Assembly: GCA_013297775.1 (NCBI GenBank)
Contig: JAAFIL010000017.1
Coordinates: forward strand, 1 to 64,000
Reading direction: 5' to 3'
Source of the DNA: Bacteroidota bacterium
Lineage (GTDB): Bacteria; Bacteroidota; Bacteroidia; B-17B0; Aurantibacillaceae
Length of the DNA: 64,000 nt
Part shown: piece after piece, positions 36,308 to 44,889 of the stretch
Numbering within the stretch: position 1 is the first letter of the stretch
How the letters are laid out: each line of letters starts with the position of its first letter
The notes under the pieces: model-generated
Seen by the model: the letters and a program-made list of their open reading frames with translations, nothing else
Database searches by the model: none
Told to the model about the DNA's origin: nothing
Translations under genes and position numbers: made by a program

Positions 36308-36336
36308 AAAAAACCCCCAGCGTTTTAGCTGAGGGC
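36308..36336 (-). terminator. Rho-independent terminator of pckA
   Basis: On the minus strand CCCTCAGC and GCTGGGGG form an 8-bp stem with one mismatch, followed by TTTTTTATGC. It lies about 20 bp after the pckA stop. Confidence 0.75.
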
Positions 36337-36356
36337 TGCAATTTGAATACAGTTTT

Positions 36357-37970
36357 TTAAGCTGTAACTTCTACTTTAGGCGCAGCGGCTAAAATTTCGT
36401 CGTTAGCGGCATTGGCATATTGACCAAAGTTTTTGATAAATTGTTCGGCTAAATTTTTTGCTTTTTCGTCATAAGCATTTTTGTCGACCCAGGTGTTACG
36501 AGGGTCTAACAATTCTGCTGGCACGTTAGAACAGGTTTTAGGATAAGCTAACTGAAAGAAACGGGTTTGCCCATACTCTGCTTTATCTAACTCGCCATTT
36601 AAGGCTGCTGTAATTAATGCCCGTGTGTAAGATAGTTTGATGCGGCTACCTACACCGTAGCTACCGCCCACCCATCCGGTGTTCAATAACCAAACGTTTA
36701 CTTTGTGTTTTTTTAATTTTTCGCCCAATAACTCTGCGTATTTCGTAGGATGCAAGGGTAAAAACGCTTTTCCGAAACAGGCCGAAAACGTGGTAGTAGG
36801 TTCGGTAATACCCATTTCGGTACCCGCTACTTTTGCGGTGTAACCACTAATAAAATTGTACATGGCTTGTCCATTGGTTAATTTGCTAATTGGAGGCAAC
36901 ACACCAAACGCATCGCAAGTTAAAAAGAAAATATTTTTAGGAATATCGCCAACAGCAGGATTAACGGCGTTGTCAATAAAATGACTTGGGTAACTTACCC
37001 GAGTGTTTTCGGTTTTTGCAATGTTTCCGTAATCAACAGTAGTTGAGTTATCGAAAAAATTAATGTTTTCGAGTAAAGAACCAAACTTAATGGCATTAAA
37101 AATTTGTGGTTCTTTTTCGGCGGTTAAATCTACGCATTTGGCATAACAGCCCCCTTCAAAATTGAATACACCTTTATCACTCCAGCCGTGCTCGTCATCG
37201 CCAATGAGTTTACGATTTGGATCGGCACTTAACGTGGTTTTACCTGTTCCTGAAAGGCCAAAGAAAATAGCCGTATCGCCGTCTTTACCAATATTGGCCG
37301 AGCAGTGCATACTTAGTACTTTTTTCTCGTGTGGTAAAATATAATTTAAAACGGCAAAGATTGATTTTTTGATTTCGCCTGTGTAACCTGTTCCACCAAT
37401 TAAAATCATTTTTTTAGTGAAATGGATGATAGCGAAATTATGTTGACGCGTGCCATCAATAGCGGGGTCAGCTTTAAAGCCCGGTGCATTTAAGATAACC
37501 CAATCGTGTTTAAAGTTTAAAATTTCTTGGTGTGAAGGTCGCAAGAATAAATTGTTGGCAAATAAATTGCTCCAAGGATATTCGTTCACTACTCTAATGT
37601 TAATGCGGTAGCTTGGGTCGGCACAGGCATACGCATCGCGCACCCATATTTCTTTTCCGCCTAAATAGGCCAACATTCGGTTGTGAAGTGTATCAAACTT
37701 ATCGGCTTCAAAACGGTTATTGACATCGCCCCACCAAACGTTGTCTTTGGTGTTTTCGTCATATACCACAAACTTATCTTTGGGCGAGCGACCAGTAAAC
37801 TCTCCCGTATCAATCGCCAGCGCACCCATATCGCTTAATACTCCTTCGCCGCGTATAATACATTCTTCTACTAATTCACTGGGATTTAAGTTCCAATACG
37901 CCGCTTCTACGTCTTTAAGACCTAATTGAGCCACAGAAGCCTCTGCCGCTCTAAAACCATATTCGTTCAT
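36357..37970 (-). CDS. pckA: ATP-dependent phosphoenolpyruvate carboxykinase
   Basis: PckA interconverts oxaloacetate plus ATP and PEP plus CO2, the entry to gluconeogenesis. The protein has 537 residues, the normal length. Visible are TGRSPKDKFVV (substrate site), the kinase-1a P-loop GLSGTGKTTLSADP, the metal-site LIGDDEHGW, and the C-terminal NTGWVGGSYGVGSRI. A strong TAnnTTTG box lies 27 bp before the ATG and a hairpin terminator after the stop, so the gene appears monocistronic. Confidence 0.97.
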   Translation of the reverse strand: MNEYGFRAAEASVAQLGLKDVEAAYWNLNPSELVEECIIRGEGVLSDMGALAIDTGEFTGRSPKDKFVVYDENTKDNVWWGDVNNRFEADKFDTLHNRMLAYLGGKEIWVRDAYACADPSYRINIRVVNEYPWSNLFANNLFLRPSHQEILNFKHDWVILNAPGFKADPAIDGTRQHNFAIIHFTKKMILIGGTGYTGEIKKSIFAVLNYILPHEKKVLSMHCSANIGKDGDTAIFFGLSGTGKTTLSADPNRKLIGDDEHGWSDKGVFNFEGGCYAKCVDLTAEKEPQIFNAIKFGSLLENINFFDNSTTVDYGNIAKTENTRVSYPSHFIDNAVNPAVGDIPKNIFFLTCDAFGVLPPISKLTNGQAMYNFISGYTAKVAGTEMGITEPTTTFSACFGKAFLPLHPTKYAELLGEKLKKHKVNVWLLNTGWVGGSYGVGSRIKLSYTRALITAALNGELDKAEYGQTRFFQLAYPKTCSNVPAELLDPRNTWVDKNAYDEKAKNLAEQFIKNFGQYANAANDEILAAAPKVEVTA

Positions 37971-37996
37971 TTATAAAAAGTGTTTAATTAGTTGGG

Positions 37997-38004
37997 CAAA
38001 GGTA
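37997..38004 (-). promoter_or_regulatory. -7 box of the pckA promoter
   Basis: TACCTTTG on the minus strand is a full match to TAnnTTTG. A -33 partner is weak (TTTA at 18 bp spacing) and overlaps the terminator hairpin of the upstream gene. Confidence 0.45.
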
Positions 38005-38034
38005 TAAAAAAAAACGGGTCTATAAAGCCCGTTT
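38005..38034 (-). terminator. Terminator after the small lipoprotein gene
   Basis: On the minus strand AAACGGG and CCCGTTT pair around a 9-nt loop and run into a T-tract of nine. It lies 21 bp after the stop of the lipoprotein gene. Confidence 0.75.
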
Positions 38035-38054
38035 ATTCACAATGTAAAATAGTG

Positions 38055-38405
38055 TTAATTAGTTGATACTGATACTAGTTGACCTCCCTCTGCGGTTTTT
38101 TTCAACTGTTCAATAAAGGCCGTTTTCTCTGCGCCTTTGAGTTCGGTTAAGGGTAAACAAAGTTCGGTTTCGCCTTCGCGCCCCATTCGTTTTTCGTCGA
38201 ACTTGAGTTTTTTAGCCTCAATTAATTTTTTAATGGCTTCGTATTTAACGCCATCAATGCCGCTGCCATAACTACCAAAATTAACTTTGGCGGCGCAGGT
38301 TTTAGGTGCGTCGGTGTTGGCGGTTTTAGAGCTTTGCCCTGCCGATTTGGTTTTACAGGCCAATAAAAACGAAGCCAGAATAAGTGCCGAAATAATTTGT
38401 TTCAT
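38055..38405 (-). CDS. Small lipoprotein of unknown function
   Basis: The 116-residue product starts at the ATG that begins the lipoprotein signal MKQIISALILASFLLACK (lipobox Cys 17); an upstream in-frame start at 38438 would put the signal internally. The mature part contains two further Cys (KTCAAK and ELCLPL), which could form a disulfide, and a compact alpha/beta segment (FGSYGSGIDGVKYEAIKKL). No family is recognised. It has its own terminator and lies 72 bp after recN. Confidence 0.65.
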   Translation of the reverse strand: MKQIISALILASFLLACKTKSAGQSSKTANTDAPKTCAAKVNFGSYGSGIDGVKYEAIKKLIEAKKLKFDEKRMGREGETELCLPLTELKGAEKTAFIEQLKKTAEGGQLVSVSTN

Positions 38406-38477
38406 GGGATTAAAATTTATTAGTTTAAAGGTGAACATTTATTTACGAGAAACCAAATATTATGCCAAAAGTCGAAG

Positions 38478-40133
38478 TTAAACACTCAACAGTTCTTTCG
38501 CATTTTTTAAGGCTGAGTGTGTTGGCGTGCCTGAACTTAACATTTTAGCCACTTCCGTAACCCGCTCTTCTTTGTTAAGGGCTTTAATGAGCGAGTTGGT
38601 TTGGGTATCATCGTCTTGTTTGTAAACAAACAAATGGTGTTGACCTTTACTAGCAATTTGGGGTAAATGGGTAATGCTAATGACCTGCATGGTTTCGCCC
38701 ATTTTTCCTAAAATAGTTCCCATTTTACTTGCTATTTCGCCGCTAACCCCTGTATCTATTTCATCGAAAATAATAGTGGGCAATTGTTTTTTACCAGCTA
38801 ATAAACTTTTTAAACTGAGCATCACACGGCTTAACTCTCCACCCGAAGCCACTTTCTGCAACTCTTTAAATTCGCCGCCTTTGTTGGCACTAAATAAAAA
38901 GCGCAACTCATCTAACCCAAAATTGCCTAAGGTTGTTTGTTGAATTAACTCGGCTTTGAAACGAGCATTTGGCATGGCTAAGTCTTGCAATGTTTGGGTC
39001 ATCTCCGTTTCTAAACGGTTTAAAACTGAGAGCCGTTGTTTACTCAATGCTTGAGCTTGTTTTTGACAATCGGCCAAGGCTTGGTTAATAGCTAGTTGCC
39101 CTTTCTCGATTTGTGTTGCGAGGGAATTAAACCGCAACAACTGCTGTTCGAGTTTTTCCTTTTCGGCCAACAAATCGTTTTCGGTAGTTACCCCATGTTT
39201 TTTAAACAAGCGTTGTAGCTGATCTATTTTTTCGTTAAGTAGAGCGAGTTGCTGTGGGTTTAAATTAACACTTTCGGCTTCTGTTTCCAATTCATTAACT
39301 AGGTCTTTAAACTCAATAATAATTGATTGCAAGCGTTGATGAAGGTGGCTATACGTTTCGCTAAATTTTGAAATGCCTGCCAATGCTTGTTTGGCTTGAT
39401 TTAAAGCGGCCAAGGCACTTGTTTCGCTAGCATTTAAAACGTGATTGGTGTTGTTTAATTGTTGCTTAATGTATTCGGCGTTTTCGAGGGTGGCACTTTC
39501 TTCTTCCCACCTTTTTAAATCGTTGGGTTCAAAGCGTACGTCGTGTAATTCGTTAAATAAAAACTGTATATAGTCGTGTTCTTTTTTTGCTTTTTGCTCT
39601 TGTTCTTCTAATTGTGTTTGTTGCTTTAACAGGGTTTGGTAGTGTTGCCACGTTTTACGATAGGTTTTAAAGGCTTCGTTTGACCCAGCAAAGGCATCTA
39701 CCATATCAAATCGAAATTGAGTGTTGCCTAACAATAAGGTTTCGTGTTGCGAATGAATGTCTATTACATATTCTGACAGTTGCTTTAAAACAGCTAAACT
39801 AACGGGGCTATCGTTTAAAAACGAACGTGATTTTCCTTCGGCGCTAATTTCGCGACGAATGATGGTGGGATTTTCAAAACTTAAATCATTGTCGGTAAAA
39901 ACAGGTTGTACTTGTTCGTGGTTCAATTCAAACTCGGCTTCAATAATACATTTCTGTGTTTGGTCTTGCAGAGCCGAAACATCGGCTCGTTTACCCAAAA
40001 CTAAACCTAAGGCCTCTAAAAAAATAGATTTTCCGGCACCCGTTTCGCCAGTAATAACTGTTAAACCGCCAGGGAAAGCAACATCCATTTCGCGAATAAG
40101 TGCAAAATTTCGGATATAGAGTTTTCTTAACAT
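38478..40133 (-). CDS. recN: DNA repair protein RecN
   Basis: This is an SMC-like ATPase that acts in double-strand break repair. The protein has 551 residues: N-terminal Walker A GETGAGKS (29-36), a long coiled-coil middle (about 155-370), then SGGELSRVMLSLKSLL (signature) and Walker B TIIFDEIDTGVSGEIA with the HLPQIASKG switch. All elements are intact and the length is typical. Confidence 0.96.
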   Translation of the reverse strand: MLRKLYIRNFALIREMDVAFPGGLTVITGETGAGKSIFLEALGLVLGKRADVSALQDQTQKCIIEAEFELNHEQVQPVFTDNDLSFENPTIIRREISAEGKSRSFLNDSPVSLAVLKQLSEYVIDIHSQHETLLLGNTQFRFDMVDAFAGSNEAFKTYRKTWQHYQTLLKQQTQLEEQEQKAKKEHDYIQFLFNELHDVRFEPNDLKRWEEESATLENAEYIKQQLNNTNHVLNASETSALAALNQAKQALAGISKFSETYSHLHQRLQSIIIEFKDLVNELETEAESVNLNPQQLALLNEKIDQLQRLFKKHGVTTENDLLAEKEKLEQQLLRFNSLATQIEKGQLAINQALADCQKQAQALSKQRLSVLNRLETEMTQTLQDLAMPNARFKAELIQQTTLGNFGLDELRFLFSANKGGEFKELQKVASGGELSRVMLSLKSLLAGKKQLPTIIFDEIDTGVSGEIASKMGTILGKMGETMQVISITHLPQIASKGQHHLFVYKQDDDTQTNSLIKALNKEERVTEVAKMLSSGTPTHSALKNAKELLSV

Positions 40134-40355
40134 AGGTTGTAAAGTTCGGAATATTTAAACGTAGAATCCATTTAAAATTTTAGACATGTAGGTTTAGTTT
40201 TTCAACAAACGGCTTACTCAATAGTTGCGCTAATTCACTCATTATTTGTAAACCTGGTCTTTTTTAAGCGAAACCGCTTCATTAAATTCACGTATATTAT
40301 TTCAATATTTTGAGATAAAATAAACACCTTTTTTGAACTATTAAGCCAAGGTAAT

Positions 40356-41222
40356 ATGAGACAACTAAAAATTACGAAACAAATCACGAATCGCGAAACC
40401 GCTTCTTTAGATATGTATTTACAGGATATTGGGCGTGTTGAATTAATTACGGCCGATGAAGAAGTAGAGTTGGCTAAAAAAATTAAAATAGGCGACCAGC
40501 GTGCGCTCGATAAAATGGTAAAAGCCAATTTACGTTTTGTGGTTTCGGTGAGCAAACAATATCAAAATCAGGGTTTAAGTTTGCCGGATTTAATTAACGA
40601 AGGAAACTTGGGTTTAATAAAAGCAGCGCAACGGTTTGATGAAACCCGAGGGTTTAAATTTATTTCGTATGCGGTTTGGTGGATTAGGCAAAGCATTTTA
40701 CAAGCCCTAGCCGAGCAAAGTCGTATTGTGCGTTTACCGCTTAATAAAATAGGGGCTATCAATAAAATAAACAAAACCTTTTCGAAGTTAGAACAAGATT
40801 TGGAGCGAGAACCTAGCTTTGACGAGTTAAGTTCGGTTTTAGAAATGCTACCAAAAGATATACAAGACACCCTAAAAAACAACACGCGCCATTTAAGCAT
40901 GGATGCCCCATTGGGGGGCGAAGACGAAGGTGGCACCCTGTACGATTTGTTTGTGAATACGAATGCGATAAGCCCTGAGTCGGATTTGATTAATGAAAGT
41001 TTGAACAAAGAAATTGAGCGTGCACTTTCTACGCTTACGGATCGAGAAGCCGATGTTGTAAAATTGTTTTTTGGTTTAAACGGCACCCATCCACATAGCT
41101 TAGAAGAGATAGGTGAAAAATTTGATTTAACCCGCGAGCGTGTGCGTCAAATAAAGGAAAAAGCCGTTCGGCGTTTAAAACATGGTTCGCGCAGTAGGTT
41201 ATTAAAAGGGTATTTGGGCTAG
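40356..41222 (+). CDS. rpoD: Primary sigma factor (RpoD/SigA type)
   Basis: The 288-residue sigma-70 factor lacks region 1.1, as is typical of Bacteroidota primary sigma factors. It has region 1.2 ([20 protein letters not shown]), region 2 with [16 protein letters not shown] and [19 protein letters not shown] (core binding and -7 recognition), region 3, and region 4 with [20 protein letters not shown], the -33 recognition helix. It is presumably the factor that reads the TTTG/TAnnTTTG promoters noted in this window. Confidence 0.95.
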   Translation: MRQLKITKQITNRETASLDMYLQDIGRVELITADEEVELAKKIKIGDQRALDKMVKANLRFVVSVSKQYQNQGLSLPDLINEGNLGLIKAAQRFDETRGFKFISYAVWWIRQSILQALAEQSRIVRLPLNKIGAINKINKTFSKLEQDLEREPSFDELSSVLEMLPKDIQDTLKNNTRHLSMDAPLGGEDEGGTLYDLFVNTNAISPESDLINESLNKEIERALSTLTDREADVVKLFFGLNGTHPHSLEEIGEKFDLTRERVRQIKEKAVRRLKHGSRSRLLKGYLG

Positions 41223-41238
41223 TTCGCTTTTTGGTTTG

Positions 41239-41961
41239 TTACCATACTTGACCAAAATTTTCTTGTATCATGGGTTTACTCCATTTTTCGTGGCCAAACT
41301 TTTTTTCTACAAGTTCTTTTAATTCATTTAGTGTATATGTTTTTTTCTTTTTAGGTAATTCAAACAACTTCGCTTCGGGTTTAAACACTTCTACTTTTTT
41401 AGCAAAATAAACTACACCACCATCTTCGGTTGCTAAGCCCAGTATGGTTCCAGGCAAACCTCTAAAACTTTCGGGACCCGTTGAGGCTTCTAACTCTTGG
41501 CTAAACCAAGCGTAAATTTTAACCGAGTCGTTCACTTGCCAAATGGCTTTACGGCAATTATAGCCTGCTATTTTTCGGCTACTCTCCGTTATTCTCCAGC
41601 GCATCGTTTTTAAAGTATCGGTCATGTGTAATTCCTCGCCCCAAATTATTTTAACAAGGTAACGTTGTTGCGAAACAAAATTTTGATACACTGTATTTTT
41701 ACTTGTAGCCCAACTAAACCTTTCCTTTAAGTCGTTTTCTTGTGGTTTAAACAACGAGAACGTATCGGTAAAATACAGTTCAAAAAAATCTGTTTTAATG
41801 CGATCTTCTTCCTTCATCCATTCTTTTACATTGTCGCCTTTAAACTTTTTATAAAGATTTGTTTTGCGTTCGTAAGTTACCTTTCCTTGCAGCACTTGCG
41901 CTAAACAAACACCATTAAACAATAGTATAAAAAGAATGCATCCTTTTAATTTAGAATTCAT
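41239..41961 (-). CDS. GLPGLI family secreted protein
   Basis: The 240-residue protein from ATG 41961 has a signal peptide (MNSKLKGCILFILLFNGVCL). It carries the family hallmark in the form FRGLPGTILGL, preceded by YAWFSQELEASTGPESF. GLPGLI proteins are usually encoded next to TonB-type outer-membrane receptors, as here: the gene overlaps the end of the receptor gene by 11 nt. No activity is known. A GTG at 41979 would add six residues and is less likely. Confidence 0.9.
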   Translation of the reverse strand: MNSKLKGCILFILLFNGVCLAQVLQGKVTYERKTNLYKKFKGDNVKEWMKEEDRIKTDFFELYFTDTFSLFKPQENDLKERFSWATSKNTVYQNFVSQQRYLVKIIWGEELHMTDTLKTMRWRITESSRKIAGYNCRKAIWQVNDSVKIYAWFSQELEASTGPESFRGLPGTILGLATEDGGVVYFAKKVEVFKPEAKLFELPKKKKTYTLNELKELVEKKFGHEKWSKPMIQENFGQVW

Positions 41962-44686
41962 TTTCGCCCTCCTTTGCACTTTGTGAATTAAACTTAAATA
42001 AAACTTTAGCTAAAAAATATTGACGTATAATCGTTGTTTTGGTATCAATAATACGGTTATCTAAAATGGTGCGGTTGTTATTAATATTTTGATTTAAAAT
42101 ATCGTAGGCCAAAAGTGAAACTACTAAATTTTCGGTCTTCAAAAATGTTTTTGAAACGGAAGCATTCCAGATGACAAAACTTAAATTGTACCCTGCGGCG
42201 CGCTGCCCATTTTTAGTATAAACGGCATCGCTGGCAATGGCAAAATGTTTGGGTAGTTTAACGCTAAAATTAGCTTTAACGACATAATTGCTAAACGGCT
42301 GATTGCTATTGTTACTGAGGGAAGATGAGGGTCTGTTGTAAGTATATTCGCCGCTTAACCAGGCATCGTATTTTTCTCTCTGCTTGTATAAACTAATTTC
42401 TAATCTATTTTGAAAGTTACGTGTAATGTTTCGCTCGGCATTAATAAAGTTAATGGTGTTACTCAAATTACCGCTCAAGTTAACATAAATATTCATAAAC
42501 CGTTTAAAGATAGGTGATCCACCGCCAAAAAAAGCACTTGCGTTATAATTCCCGTTTACGTTAACGGGTTGCGAGATGGCGCGCCCGTCAATATCGTAAA
42601 TTAAGGTGTTGGTAATGGCGTTATTGGTGTTATTAAAATTGACGTTGGCAAAAAAACTTTGTTCGCTAATCCCTTTATACGTGTAAAATTCGAGGCGTAA
42701 ACTATTATTAAACGATGGTTTTAAAAGTGGGTTGCCTTGATAAATGCGGTTTGGATCTGTGTTGTCGGTTACGGGTTGCAGTTGGCGCACGTCGGGTAAG
42801 GCCGCTGAGGTGTTGTAATTAAAGTTTAAATTCGTGCCCTGATTAAATTTATAACGCATACTAGCAAGTGGTAAAATATTTTGTACCGTTAGTTTTAAGG
42901 GTTGTGCGGTGCTTACATTAAAACTACTTTGATCTACTTGGCGTAGGCGTGTACCAATGGAAACGCGGTACTTTTTTACTTCATAAATAAAACGTGAGGT
43001 TATACGATTTACACGACGTGTATTTCGGAAATGATTGGATTGACTTGGGTTTTCTAAGTCGAGTGTGGTAGCAGTCGAGTCTAATGTTTTTCGATTATTA
43101 TCTTGGTAGTTATGAGAAAAATCGTAACCCAGTTCTGTCTTTATTTTTGAAGTTAAAGGTTCGGTATAGGTTATACCTGCCGAGTGGTCGGTTTTATCGT
43201 TTAACTGATTTCGCTTTTGATTTAAAAATGTATTTAAGGACGAATTACTAAAGCTATAATCGGTTCGCAAGTTGGCATTGGCTTGGTCGGATACGTTGTT
43301 GAAATTATAATTGATATTTAAAAAGCGATCTTTCTTTTTAAAATTTCGGTTGATGTTAACTTGCCCTCCCAAATCGGTTACCGTATTTTTAGATCGGTTA
43401 CGAATATACGTTTGACGGGTAAATGTATTATCGCTAGAAAAAAAATCATCTTGTTGAATGGATTGATTGGTGCCACTGCTGATGGCTAATTTAGGACTAA
43501 AAATAATTTCGGTTAATGAATCTAATTTATGATTTAAACGTAAATTAAACCGATGACCTTGATTAATTCGATCACTTGAATTGCTTTGCCGAGTGCTATA
43601 GGTGGTGTCGTTAAAAAAGAATTGCGTAAAAGTTTCGCTTAGGGTATTCATTTGACGATTATCAAATGTGTAATTTGTATTTAGCTTTGTTTTTTTTCCG
43701 AACTTATCATTAAAATAAAAGCCGGCTTTTAGCACTTGCGGAATTCCTTCGCCGCCGCCATCACCATTACTCCACGAATCATTGTCTTCGTCATAATTCC
43801 ATTGATTTTCATTACTCAAACCGTATTTATCCGCATCCGACCAATCGAAGCCCTGCCGTGGTGTGTTACTGGCTAAACCAAATATGGATAGCTTTTGCGC
43901 TCTTCGAAAACGGTTCAATAATAAATCGCCTTCATAAAAGGGGTGGTAATCGCCTGCTGCACTTATCTTTCCGAAGTAGCCTTTTTTAGAATCTTCTTTC
44001 AGTTTAAGATTCATCACCTTCACGGTTTCGTCTTTGCTATCAGCGTTCTCACTTTTCTTTTCAAACACCTGAACCGTTTCGACGGTGTTTGCATTTAAGT
44101 TGCGTGTAGCCATGGTGGGGTCAGTTCCAAAAAACTCATCGCCATCAACTAATACTTGATCTACCTGTTTGCCTTCAATGGTAATTTTTCCTTTATTATC
44201 TACTCTAACACCGGGTAATTTTTTGAGTAGGTCTTCTACCGTAGCGTTGGGGCCAGTTTTAAACGAGTCGGCATTAAACATTAAAGTATCGCCTTTGTAA
44301 TATACTTTTTCTTTATTGGCAATAACTAATACTTCGTTAAGCGTAACCGATTTGGGCGGTAAAATAATTTTTCCAAATGTATAAGCTGTATCGGCGGGTG
44401 TAGGCACTAAAAAGTAAGTTTGGTCGCTAAATTGTGGATGAGAAATAATAATGAAAAACGTATCTTTCGGTATTTGAATAGGTTTAAAAATACCATCAGC
44501 ATTGCTGCGCGTATAGGCAACCAACGCCGAGTCCTGATAACGAATCACCATCATTAAAGCTTTATCCAAACCGTGTTTAGCAATTGTATCAGTAACTTGT
44601 CCTTTAATACTTAGTTTTGCCTGCTGTGCGAGAACCGAAAAACTAAAACTTATGCTAACCAGTAAAAAAAAGTAAAATTTTTTCAT
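41951..44686 (-). CDS. Outer-membrane beta-barrel receptor (TonB-dependent receptor family)
   Basis: The 911-residue protein has a signal peptide (about 1-20), an N-terminal carboxypeptidase-regulatory-like domain (KLSIKGQVTDTIAKHG, about 22-110), a plug domain (NATVEDLLKKLPGVRVDNKG, about 130-215) and a long Asn-, Ser- and Thr-rich beta barrel to the C terminus. The plug motif LLKKLPGV is typical of Bacteroidota receptors that lack a clear ligand. No SusD-like gene is next to it; the partner is the GLPGLI protein. Transport or surface-sensing function is likely, substrate unknown. Confidence 0.88.
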   Translation of the reverse strand: MKKFYFFLLVSISFSFSVLAQQAKLSIKGQVTDTIAKHGLDKALMMVIRYQDSALVAYTRSNADGIFKPIQIPKDTFFIIISHPQFSDQTYFLVPTPADTAYTFGKIILPPKSVTLNEVLVIANKEKVYYKGDTLMFNADSFKTGPNATVEDLLKKLPGVRVDNKGKITIEGKQVDQVLVDGDEFFGTDPTMATRNLNANTVETVQVFEKKSENADSKDETVKVMNLKLKEDSKKGYFGKISAAGDYHPFYEGDLLLNRFRRAQKLSIFGLASNTPRQGFDWSDADKYGLSNENQWNYDEDNDSWSNGDGGGEGIPQVLKAGFYFNDKFGKKTKLNTNYTFDNRQMNTLSETFTQFFFNDTTYSTRQSNSSDRINQGHRFNLRLNHKLDSLTEIIFSPKLAISSGTNQSIQQDDFFSSDNTFTRQTYIRNRSKNTVTDLGGQVNINRNFKKKDRFLNINYNFNNVSDQANANLRTDYSFSNSSLNTFLNQKRNQLNDKTDHSAGITYTEPLTSKIKTELGYDFSHNYQDNNRKTLDSTATTLDLENPSQSNHFRNTRRVNRITSRFIYEVKKYRVSIGTRLRQVDQSSFNVSTAQPLKLTVQNILPLASMRYKFNQGTNLNFNYNTSAALPDVRQLQPVTDNTDPNRIYQGNPLLKPSFNNSLRLEFYTYKGISEQSFFANVNFNNTNNAITNTLIYDIDGRAISQPVNVNGNYNASAFFGGGSPIFKRFMNIYVNLSGNLSNTINFINAERNITRNFQNRLEISLYKQREKYDAWLSGEYTYNRPSSSLSNNSNQPFSNYVVKANFSVKLPKHFAIASDAVYTKNGQRAAGYNLSFVIWNASVSKTFLKTENLVVSLLAYDILNQNINNNRTILDNRIIDTKTTIIRQYFLAKVLFKFNSQSAKEGENEF

Positions 44687-44777
44687 AAGGGAGTGTTCAA
44701 TTGATAAATATAATGTACTTCTTTTAATAAGTTACGCTTAACTCGTTAAAAAATTATAAGATATGTTAAGTAAAACA

Positions 44778-44822
44778 CTAATACCAACATCATTTCTAAA
44801 AGATACGTTGACCCAGTTTCTT
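44778..44822. repeat. Solo end of a dispersed repeat upstream of murF-alr
   Basis: CTAATACCAACATCATTTCT followed by AAAAGATACGTTGACCCAGT matches the inverted ends of the unit at 51154-51317. Only one end is present here, 68 bp before the chosen murF-alr start. Confidence 0.65.
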
Positions 44823-44889
44823 TTCTTTTTAAAAATAAATGTACTTAGTACAAACTAATGTCAAAACCTTACCTTCGTATTTTGTACTC

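Noticed and set aside
40568-41086. 172-codon minus-strand open frame inside rpoD
   Set aside because: It lies fully antisense to the conserved sigma regions and resembles no protein.
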